NCBI GenBank assembly: GCA_003344405.1
Contig: NOWV01000126.1
Span: 124,001-188,000 of the forward strand
From: Trichoplax sp. H2
Taxonomy: Eukaryota > Placozoa > Uniplacotomia > Trichoplacea
DNA: 64,000 nucleotides
Direction of reading: 5' to 3'
Shown here piece after piece: positions 49,801 through 60,581 of the stretch. Positions within the stretch are counted from its first letter, which is position 1. The number at the start of each line of letters is the position of its first letter. The notes under the pieces were generated by a model, which saw only the letters and a list, made by a program, of their open reading frames with translations, was not told the DNA's origin and searched no databases. The position numbers were made by a program, and so were the translations under genes.

Positions 49801-50419
49801 CAGTATGTAATAGAGTGGACAGAGTACACAGTACTGTACAGTAAGTGATTGCATTGCCATCAATTGACAATAACGCTCAGTCGCCTACAGACTACAACAA
49901 CACACCTATAGTAAGCACAACTTTGGACATCGGCGCATGACCAGAATTTGGACACCTTTGACCTTTTCAACTCACCAAGAAAACAGAATCGAGCACAGTA
50001 CTGAACTGTACTGTACAATGTGTTTCTTTTCGTTTCCAACTTTTGCATGGCCAATGATTACTATGTGCTTCGACTGTTCTCGCATCGCTATAAAATGGCA
50101 TAAAGTGAAGCAATTTTACCTTAGTTTCAGTAATACTAGTACAAACTCACGTCGCTTTGCTGACGGTTTACGATAATGTTAATAAATTTCTCTACTTCTG
50201 AGTCTGAAAGAAAATAAACACATTAGTACTAGACGTGTTCAGTACAATACTCACTTTTTACAGTACAAATACTGTACAATACACTGTACAGGACAGTACT
50301 GGATACTGTAATGATTGATTATATGGAACAGTATAGTTTATAATTATTTATTCCCCAGTACAGTACAGTAGTGGTGAGACACTTGCTGGTGCACATTGCA
50401 ACAACAATCCTGAGAAAAT

Positions 50420-53400
50420 ATGGCACGTCTGGTAGAATTCTATTATGATATTGCATGTCCATTTTCCTACGTTGCAACGTATTCATTGCGTTCACTTCTT
50501 AGTAGAAGTGATGTAAAGGTAATTTGGAAGCCTGTTCATTTTGGTAAGTTCTCCATTTTTACTGTTTCTTCTTTCTAAATGTACTGCTACACCGTATACA
50601 AAACCAAAACATCAGTCAATCGAATTGTAACCTCCCCATTTTGCGCACAGATCTGCCCATCTCTTTTTCCTCGTCTTATAGTAGTCTCGAGTTACACACT
50701 GTTCAATTGTAAAGTTGTACATCATTTCAATTTCAACAAGTGAATACTATCGGGTATAATGAATGAATTTCACAGCTTTATACCATTGCATTATTCGTAC
50801 TAAGCCTCCTAAAGTGGTCATATTTCAAACTCTGTCTGTCGACAATGTCCTATGCTTATTGCATACTCTCTACTTTTATAGAATAATCGGATCGTATTTC
50901 TACAGCATTTAATATCCAAGGATCTTGTACATGACATGCTAGACTAATAGTAATTGCGTGTGTATGTCGATTCATTTTCAAGTTGCTGTATCAGTGCTAG
51001 CTTGTTGCGAGTCTTTAACATTATAATTTACATTAGCTAAATAATGTACGATATTCCACTTACAGTGACTACCCTGCATTGATCAACGTTATAGTTAGAT
51101 GAATTTTGCTATGCACTTATTCTATTTTATGTGGATGTAGGAAGCATAGACCCCGGCACCGTTATTGGATCACCGATAGTAGATCGTCCTAGCTCGTCGA
51201 AGTCAAATTGGATCTATCAAGGTACTACTACCAAAATCAAATGGATATAGCTGAAACTTCTATAAGAAGCTGATGAAAGCCTACATATGCTCTTTGTGTT
51301 TAAAATATAAATCAGTTTAATGTTCAGATCAACACTGTCAGCTATCTTATCTTATATAAGCTTAAATAGAAAGAGCAAATGTTAGTTAAGTTTTGTGATG
51401 TATTAGCTTAAATGCAATGACTGCAACAGATCATGTTGAGTGAGATTTATTTACAATTGAAGTTACTCTGGGAATTGCAAATAGAACATTTCCCTTTACT
51501 TGTATACTCTTCTTCAAGTATGGCTAAATATTTGAAAGTTGAGAAACTTACCTCAGCATGCACTTATGTACCATATTTAGACGGCCAGACAGATACTAGT
51601 TTCAAATGTCGAAAACAGATTATTAATAGCTTCTGTTTATCTCAATGAATAGATTTACAGATGATGATTAGCAGACTGCAAGTTCCCATTAGGCGACAAG
51701 CGAAACATTTAGATCAAGGAGGAAGTGTACAGAGGCTGCTTGCTTCAATAGATGATAATAGTAACCGTCAAAAACTATCGCTGGCTTTATTTAGACACTA
51801 TTGGCAAAATGGAGGAGATATTCAGAGCATACAGGTTATTACTATTTCAATACAAAACGATTATATTTGTATGTTATATTATATTAGTTATAGGCAACAA
51901 TTCCATCGTACGTAATAAAATTAGACATAATGTGGTTAATTGTATGTTAGATTACGCACACTAAAATAACGTAGCAGCTTTAAGTAAAAGAGATTCATCT
52001 TAAATCAGTTTTAGAATTTACATTAACAATCAAGGGCTATTCGAGCAGTTTTAGAGGATACTATCGATATTAAAAAGCGTAAAAAGTGATTTCTTTCTAA
52101 AGGAAAAAGTAGGATCTGGTTTGACCAACTGCATGCTAAATGGACTTGCCTAAAAATTGAATAACTAATTTTCTATTCCGAGCTCGAACCATATAATACT
52201 TCTTAGCAATACGGTTATATTCTTCAAAATTATTCTAAGATTTTCTATATTTTCGTTACTATTGAAGAATTTGAAAGAAGTAGCCCTCGATGTGGGACTA
52301 TCCATGGATGTTAATAAACAGATTGAAATCGGTGCTGATAATTTAAACAATTTCAATACTGAATCAACCAATAAAGGTGTCTACCGTCTACCAGGGTAAG
52401 CTCGGGATAATGGATTCTCTATCTCAAATACTACCGTTGCTTGCTTTGCAAACCAATAGAATTGCATAAAATCTTAACATCTGTACGCGTACGTACGAAT
52501 ATGTTATTTATAGCTTCTTTGTTGACGGCAAACTTTATCATGGAATGGATCGATTGCATTTTGTAGAGAAGATTCTTGGTAATCCATCGGCTAGAGAGTT
52601 AAGATTAGCACTACCGAATAATGTAGCTGCCGACCATAAGGCTAAACTTACCTTCTACTTTGATTTTGCCAGCCCATGGAGTCACATTGCTAATACTTAT
52701 GTATATGATTAAGAATTAGATGCTTTCAGCTAGCCTATCTGATACAGAGCATACCATAGAATGATGATATAACATTGCACTATCTTTGCCCTTAGATGTC
52801 CTCTTTCTTGAAAGAATTACATCCAGTAAATGTTGAGGTTGAATATGTGCCAGTAATTTTAGGCGCTATTATGCAAGCACTAGGCACTTCAATTGTAAGT
52901 AACATTGGCTATGTTCAAATCGCAACCACAAAATCTAGTTTGTGTCCAATACCAGCAGAATTGAAATGATCATTAAGTAGTGGTGCGTAATACTGTTGCT
53001 AGATTCCGGTACAGAAGATACAGCGATCGAAAGTTCGTGCAAGCAGAGCAGATATGCATGAATACCTTCACCACTTTGGAAATATAACTCTTAAAATGAA
53101 TTCTCATTTTCCTATACAAACGTTGATGTCTCTTCGAGTTGCTATAGCTAATGATAGCGCAGATCTTCGAAGAAGAATATGTATGTGGTTATTACTGTTA
53201 GTGCCGTTATTACAAGAAAAAATTTTTTATGTAACAGCTTTACTATGATAATTTTACTAATAGTTGAAGCAGCTTGGATCAATAATCAGAACATTTCTAA
53301 GACTGAGGTGAATTATCACTATAGGGTTATTCTTTTTAGATTAATTATCGTTTATTTTAGTTTATTTTTTATTGGCTTTGATTCGTAGGTACTAGCCGGA

Positions 53401-53716
53401 ATTATTGAAGAGGCCGGCTTAAATTCGACAACACTTCTTAAGCAGGCACAAGAAGCGAGTGTGAAGTCACAGCTTAAAAATAATGTTATGCGGTATGCTA
53501 GTAAAGGCCTATGTAAAGTGTTGATATCATGATTGGCTGCAGAATAGATTATAAATTTTGATCTAAATTTATAGCGCAATCAAAGCTGGAGTTTTTGGCG
53601 TGCCGAGCTTTCAAGTTAACTCAGGACCTACAATCTTTGGTGCGGACAGAATGAATATCGTTGCTGATATGATTTGCGGTTGGGAATACGTACCAGGAAA
53701 TAATTCTAAACTATAA
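50420..53716 (+). CDS. GSTK/DsbA-like two-domain protein, gene B, with -SKL tail
   Basis: Ten exons: 50420-50543, 51141-51221, 51653-51834, 52268-52395, 52514-52700, 52796-52894, 53003-53180, 53264-53307, 53389-53492, 53575-53716. All introns are GT-AG, and the frame gives 422 residues. Domain 1 (1 to about 210) has YYDIACPFSY (C13, S16), a helical insert (exons 2-4), and YRLPGF with its cis-proline at about 171, followed by GMDRLHFVE as in GSTK. Domain 2 (about 215-422) has YFDFASPWSH (S225) and GVFGVPSF (cis-proline at about 386), then FGADRM. The last three residues are SKL, a canonical type 1 peroxisomal signal, which predicts a peroxisomal matrix enzyme; mammalian GSTK1 is also found in peroxisomes and mitochondria. 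Exon 4 starts three residues later than in A and C. It lies head-to-head with A and tail-to-tail with C. Confidence 0.88.
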
Positions 53717-54970
53717 AAAGACGCGAAGTAACTATTCGTCTCAAAAGACGTAAGATATCGTATCTCATTAATAAGTTGTTAATCGCTATTAAGTGATATG
53801 ATAATTGCTAGCGTATCGCCATCGCTATATTTCATGCTATAACGACCGATTAATGGTTATGCTTTTATTAAAATTAGGTATGAACTCTAGAAAGGAATGT
53901 AGTTTATTGTTCTAAAAATGTGAATGGTATCGGAAGAAAAAGAATATGTTCATCTTGATAATTGAAACTCTATGGCTACCATTATTTCTGAAGGAACACA
54001 ACTTCGTAAATTTTTATGATACATCGGTGGAGTCTTAACAACTCTAAAGTATGACTGTCTACCTACGGAGCTGCATGTTTTTAAAGAGAATGCAAATGGA
54101 ACTTATTTTTATCTAGCTGAATGCCAATCACGTATTAGTTGCCTTTCGCATTATAATGTCAGATTTACCTTAAGGTTTATAGACTACTGTAAAATCTAAT
54201 GTTATAATGGATGAAATATCTCAAGCACTGGTAGGCTAAAATCGCATTCGTAATCTCAGCAATTAAGATACTATACCTGTGTTAATAAATTTTTGGTGAT
54301 GATGTAGTTATATTGTAAACCCCTTAATCGCTGAAAAGGGATTCTGAATTCTGTGTTAAAATATCAGTAGAATAGGATGTATTGCTGCTATGTTAATTGG
54401 TAAGTAAATAAATACAATTGCAATATCTTTGATAATAAATTAAATTTTATCAAATAAGTTTATCGACAGGATTATTATAGCTTCTGGAAGGGAATACTGA
54501 TTGGGAATTTAGTCACTTATGCAATAACTTAAGGCAGTTATGTAAGTCTGCTTCGATTTTTATTGTCTCCATTGTTCTAAATGAAAAAATATTCATATGA
54601 CGGGTTCGCATGCTCAAGCAGTGCATTATGGTGACCATACAAATATTGCTTTATTGCATTTATAAGCAATGTAGAAGCAATATACTAACAAAGTAAAATT
54701 AAATCTTTCGTACGTATACATACTATCAGCCCCTACATAGGAAGTGCAAACCGTGTTTCTGAAATTTATTCTATCAACCTGGAAAGATATAGTAGCCAAC
54801 AAACGTAACGTATACTGGTATTTAAAGGCTAAGCATCAGGAATTTAAATAGCGGTAGCTTCCTGCAAGACTTAACACTTTGATAATTAGAAATTTATATT
54901 AATTCGTAACTAATTGTTACAGTATCATTATAATAGTAAACAAAAATCAAAACTATGAAAGACATCTACA
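53717..54970. other. Convergent spacer between genes B and C
   Basis: 3' flanks of two tail-to-tail genes. No additional exon, RNA gene or repeat with clear ends was recognised. Confidence 0.5.
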
Positions 54971-57900
54971 TTAACTATAATTCCAGCCACATATCATATC
55001 CGCTAAGACGTTCAATCGATCCTGCCCAAAGATTATAGGTCCGTCGTTAAGTTGGAAGGTGGGAACACCGAATGCTCCATTTTCGAGAGCCCTATTCGTA
55101 TTTTAATAAAAAAGACATGATAAAATCAATATTAAAAAGTGAAAATTTATAAATATCTGAAAGATGTAATCAATCTGTATTATACGAGACCGTAACCTGG
55201 TGGTATTGTGCCTTAGTTGGTTTCTGACTTGGTCACTTTTAACTTCTGTTAAAATTTTTGAAGAACTTAAGCCACTCTCTTCAATTATTTCGGCTACAAC
55301 CTGTAATCGTTGTTATAATAAATTTTAAAAGTATCAGCTATTTAATGAACTACTCTCAGCGTAATATAGATATCGAAAATTAAATGTAAAGTAACTTACT
55401 TTATCATCACCAATGTTCCGATTTTCTTCCCAGGCAGCTTTAACTGGTTGAGATTAGAGAAAATATTGCTTACTAATATTCTTTATTATGGTTGTATCTA
55501 TAGAACTATGTTATCTTCATCTTCCTTAATAAAACAATTAGAAGTATTAAATTCTAGTTATCATATCTAACTACATGTACATAATAGTCTTACATATTCT
55601 ACTGCGAAGCTCGGAGCTGTTGTTAACAATTGTCGCACGTAATGGCGTGATTGTTGGCATGGGAAAGCTAACATTAAATTTAAAGCTGCCATTTCCTAGA
55701 TAATCTAGATGATCATATATATCGGCCATGGTTGCTTTCACTATGGCAGGCTTTATTGCTTGTATTGGTACCTGTAACATCAAGCAACAGCCAGGTATTA
55801 TTTAAACTCAGATAACATGAAAAGCTATGAAAGACTATGGCTAGCTAATACATCCAAATTATGTTCAACTTACGATCGGGTTTCCTAGAGTTTTGAAGAT
55901 TCCTCCAATAACAACAGGCACATACTCAACTTCTACGTTAATAGGACTCAGCTCTTTCACAAAGTTGGGTAGCTGCAGCGAATTAGTAAATATTTTACAT
56001 TAGTGAAATTTGGTTTAACGATCATATAATCTTCAGATTAGAATATCATCAATATTATTTCATCTACTAACGCGAATAGATGCTATATAGCTCCAGTAAC
56101 TGCTAAAATCAAAATAAAATGTCAACTTAGCATCACGACTAGCGGCAGCAGAATCCGGTGTTGCTAATCTCAACTCTCTTGCAGATTTGTTGCCAATGGC
56201 TCTTTCCACAAAATGTAATCTATCAACTCCACGAAATAGCTTTCCCGAGACGTAGAAACTATATTCAAAGTTGAATCAAAATTAAGCTGCGACAAAAATA
56301 GCACTTTATCATTACCATATTGACGGAATTACGTGCCTGGGCAATCGATATACACCTCTTTCAGATGCTTCCTCGTTGAATGACTGTAATTGGCTTTCCC
56401 CTTTGTCTATTTGCTCCTTAACATTCACTGATAGCCCAAGCTCTTTTACCACAGACTCTAATGACTTTCAATAGCAAGTTTAGTTAATACTTATTCATAT
56501 GAACATTGAAGCTAATATATGGGCATAAAGGCATATAATTACAATTGAATCTGCACTAAAGTAAATTATCAAAAAATTTCTCTCTTTAGTACCACATTTG
56601 TAGTAATTATAACGAAATAGGCGTTTATCATTTCCTTGTTATGGCAATCTTTCAATCTCGTTGGAATTGACTACTTTAAGGGCACTATACTAACTTCGCT
56701 TTCTAGAATATCAGAATTCCTCTCCCAGTACTGTTGATATAAAGCTACAGACAACCGTTGCCTGATGGTATTGTCATCAATTGATGCTAATAATCTTTGA
56801 GCGTTGTGACTGCGCTCGAGATTGTTGTTCTTAGCTTCCAAATGAGCTGGTATTTGCAGCCTTTTTGCTATTATTTGAAGGTCTATAGTTGATATAAGAG
56901 GAGAGAATAAGTAGAGTCAGGATAAGTGCAAACCGTATAGCAGTATTAAGTTAATGCCTTGAGATATTTAGATGGCATTTATATGGTACAAATACTGTAC
57001 ACGTTAACTTTAGTTCATTAACGTCACTAATTTGAAAATTACTATGCGCCTACTGTACACGATACGAAAAGTGACGACCTCTCTGCATCCATTTCAACTT
57101 GGAAGAATTACGAATTCCATCGTCGGTGCTTGTATTTCCTAAAATTGAACCTACGATACGAGATAAAACCAACATAGGATTGCATTAAGCTCCATATTTA
57201 CAAAGAGGCCAAAGTCTGCTATGGCTATAAGATAGTCCGGCAGATGCATGAACGACATAACAAACAACACTTTCCAGCTGGCGACTAAGTACATTTGTCA
57301 GATTTAATCTTTAACTTTTATAATGACGAAATTGTGGTCTATTTAGTATCTAAAAAATAATATTGGCGAATATTACTAAATAGCAATGAGAGAGCACTGG
57401 TGAGATGCAGCGAGATCTTATTTATTATTTGTTACGCGAACGTGTAAGGGCGGTTAAGGTTAGCAGTTATAGTATTGATGTTGATGTACCCGTTTAGTAT
57501 CATAAGGATCACCAATTTACTTGAAAATAATAAATTTTAGCCACTTGGCAAGCGAAGTTTTGCAATATGTTATTCTATTATGTGCAAGGTATGCAAAACC
57601 ACATTGTTACGCAACATTTACAATCCAACATTAATATATAATTCATGATTGAAATGCATTTGGATATATTTTTCTAGATTGTTACCTTCCAAAGTAGAAC
57701 TATAATATTCACTATCATCTGGAACTATTTTATATACTCGCATTATCATGAAAAGCCCTTGCATTACGAGTATGAACTATGATATTATTTAAGTAGCTGC
57801 AGCAATTATTTAATTAAGAGTGAAAAGAATTCATCCACTTTGACTTTCATCAAATTACATCCATCAATGATCATTGTTGTGATTTTTCGAATTCATCAAC

Positions 57901-58801
57901 CAGTACCTATCAACATGTGAATATTAGGACTCCCCTTGGCCTCACGTAGGGCTAGAAATAAAAATAGTAGTATCAACAACACTAGAAACGAGCAGTAGGG
58001 TAGGGTCGGGCAGCTCCCAGCTTGTAATGTCGCTCGATCCAGCAAGCGGTGCCCAGCAAAACATTGCTTCGCTTAATAGTACGATTGCAGCTGGTTTTAT
58101 CTTACCGTCAAATAGATCGTAATCGTTGCACTGAAATGATTCTGTGATTGAACATACTGAAGCCCAATTACGTTAAATTAGTCAATAGATGTTTCTATCG
58201 ATAAGTATTGCTATAAGATGATTCATTAATACAGCTGGATTTATCTTACTGTCAAATGGATCGTAGTCGTGATTCTGTGATTGAACATACTGAAGCCCAA
58301 CTACGTTAAATTAGTCAATAGATGTTTCTATCGATAAATATTATTACAAGGTGATTCATTAATACAGCTGGATTTATCTTACTGTCAAATAGATCTTAGT
58401 CGTAGCGCTGAAATGATTCTGTGATTGAACATACTGCAGCCCAATTACGTTAAATCAGTCAATAGATGTTTCTATCGATAAGTATTGTTACAAGATGATT
58501 CATTAATACTAGCTCGGCAGACAGTTCAATAAAATCAGTTCCTCGTTGAGTGACTTCGGAGCAAAGGTATCTAAGCTGATGTGAGTAGATAAGCGATACT
58601 GAATCCCTGAGACTCCTAAAAATTTACAAATTCGTTTTCAAGTAAACCTTGTCACAACGCTGCTTCGTAATACTTACCAATAGTAATCGGTTTCCATAGT
58701 ACTTTTACCTCTTTATTTCTTAGCAATGGCCGAATAGCATAAGAAGAGAGGTAGGAGAAGGGACAAGCAACATCATAATAGAACTCAATCAGCCGCGACA
58801 T
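54971..58801 (-). CDS. GSTK/DsbA-like two-domain protein, gene C
   Basis: Ten exons (5' to 3'): 58801-58678, 57138-57079, 56882-56695, 56464-56337, 56258-56072, 55972-55874, 55771-55594, 55443-55400, 55300-55197, 55091-54971; 410 residues. Intron positions and phases match A and B. Domain 1 has YYDVACPFSY (C13) and YRLPSF with its cis-proline. Domain 2 has YFDFSSYWSY (motif at about 220-223), so the proline of the usual SPxS motif is replaced by tyrosine, and it keeps FGVPTF. Exon 2 is 21 bp shorter than in A and B. Intron 4 begins GC rather than GT (CCCAG|GCACGT); only this junction restores the LPSF motif, so it is very likely a real GC-AG intron. The protein ends WNYS, with no peroxisomal signal. 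Intron 1 (1.5 kb) contains a tandem repeat. Confidence 0.86.
58088..58506. repeat. Three-copy tandem repeat in intron 1 of gene C
   Basis: Units of about 144, 133 and 142 bp start at 58088, 58232 and 58365, each opening CAGCTGG and ending ATTCATTAATA. The middle unit lacks about 11 bp. Units differ by a few substitutions, so the array is fairly young. Confidence 0.88.
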
Positions 58802-58978
58802 TGAACGTTTTTGGTTGACAAACTATAAACGATTAATTAATACAACAAGATGTGCAACGGCGGCGATCGCCTATACGGTAGCTCTTACCGGCTTATCCGC
58901 TATACAGGTCTACAGTGCTGTATCTTATTTGGCCCATTGTGCACTATACTCTACAGTAACAGACATTGCACGTTCGTG

Positions 58979-59458
58979 TACAATGCCAATCAAGAAATGG
59001 AATGAATTAATTAAGACTAAACTTCCTGCACTACGCTGTAAATTGAGAGCTTCTATATGTTTCAATGGACTTCGAGCCTGTAATTTTACAAATATTGGTA
59101 CCACTGAGAATGAAAACATTTTTACTGTTGTTCAGTGTACCGAATAATTCATACTGATAGCTTATCCACCACTGTTGATCGCTAAAAGCAATGTTGTGCA
59201 ATGGAGCAAAAAGGCAACCCCAACTTAATCAAATTGTTGATTTTCTAACCCGAAATGAATGCAATCGCTATACAAACACTGTATCTGTACAGTGTAGAGT
59301 GCCAATAATGGATTAATACTACACTTCTTCCACTTCGTTGCAAATTGAGATTTTCTATATGATTCAATATACATTGCTGTAGACTTCTACAGCTAGTAAT
59401 TTTACAAATGATTGGTATCACTGAGAATGGAAACATTTTTACTGTTGTGCATCCCTTT
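58979..59458. repeat. Two diverged direct repeats upstream of gene C
   Basis: Bases 58979-59138 and 59297-59458 share order and many blocks (GTAATTTTACAAAT, CACTGAGAATG, AACATTTTTACTGTTGT). The second copy has about 16 extra bases around a CTGTAG...CTACAG segment. The frames open across them are not conserved between copies, so I do not treat them as genes. Confidence 0.7.
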
Positions 59459-60366
59459 TTAGTTAGTTGGTCGGTTAGATAGTCAACTAGTTTATCAATT
59501 GCTATTGAATTGTAAAGACTATAATCTTGGGTGCCAAGATTTCTTCAGTAATAAATAGTAGTAAATCTCTGACTACCTCGTCTACACTATCAGTGACGCT
59601 ATAATTATACTATAGTATTCGGTCGTTGGGACTGAATTATTTAGTAATATAGCTAATTTCGCCTCTTTAAGTCAGTAAGTGGCGTTCTCCGCAAGGATTG
59701 GCGTGTGTAGACTACTTTGTCACTAGTGGTGTGTGACAGTGCTTGTTATGGTTTAAGATATTATTAATTAACAATGTGATAATGTTATTGAAGTAGAAGT
59801 AGACGGTTACGTTTAGATAATCGTAAATATTATGATCTGTTGAAAAATTGTGAGATTCAATCGTTAAAGGACTTCCATTAACGAATGTGTAGAAGTAAGG
59901 TACTTAATATGCCAATGACGTGTAATAACCGAAATGGCGGTTGTCACACTTGTAGGGAATCTGTTAAATCTTAAACAGGATTTAAGTTGTTAATTGGGGC
60001 TATAATATTATTAGCGCATAATATCAATTAACACATATTTGTCCGATAGTAATTAATAGGATTACAAAGTTATAGAAAAGACTAAGTTATGTATAAGAAT
60101 AACTAACAGATTGCAAAGGTGTAGAATTGATATAAGTATATAAGAGGTGGTAATTTACCTCGCTGGAGAGGAGGAAAATAAGGAGACCTAATAAAGTTAG
60201 TTTAGTAAATTTATCCAGACGCTTCTAGTCCGCCTTTTACTGTTGACTGAGGTCCTTCGCTGAAGTAGAGTGAATAGTGACGCTTGGTGGCAGTTTTACT
60301 GTATGACAGAATGGAGTAGGGATAAATGTGGAAAGGGAACTCGATTGTTGCAAACGACGTTGTGGC
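59459..60366. other. Non-coding between repeat pairs
   Basis: No gene or RNA was recognised. The frames overlapping 60237-60476 on both strands lie in repeat sequence and have no domain. Confidence 0.45.
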
Positions 60367-60581
60367 AGTGCTATACTTCTACAGCTCGTAATTTTACCAA
60401 TATTGCTACAAATGCCTCGCTCGAGTTGGGTTTCGGCTTGACTTTGCTGCAAGAGGGCAACTTCTGTATGTTTCAATATGCAGTGCTGTACAGTGCTGTA
60501 CTTTTACAGCTAATAATTTTACAAATATGGCTACAAATTTCCTCCCCGAGTTGGCTTTCAGATTGACTTTGCACATCCCTA
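60367..60581. repeat. Further pair of related direct repeats
   Basis: Bases 60367-60460 and 60485-60581 repeat each other (CTACAGCT-AATTTTAC, GCTACAAAT, GAGTTGG, TTGACTTTGC) and share the TACAGCT...AATTTTACAAAT core with 59297-59458. They form part of the same locally amplified family. Confidence 0.65.

Larger units (their letters stand above)
48197..50419. other. Intergenic, dense in TACAGTA/TACTGTA
   Basis: No gene was found. By eye about 30 TACAGTA or TACTGTA heptamers occur between 46700 and 50420, where base composition predicts about one. Many are doubled or nested, for example about 48685-48710, 49015-49040, 49825-49845 and 50355-50368. Short frames in this region are compositional accidents of these motifs. 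Confidence 0.6.

Noticed and set aside
58815-59147. 110-codon frame upstream of gene C
   Set aside because: It spans a direct repeat whose second copy does not keep the frame, and it shows no domain, signal peptide or conserved motif.
60237-60566. Overlapping 79- and 98-codon frames on opposite strands
   Set aside because: Both lie in the amplified repeat family and are compositional accidents.
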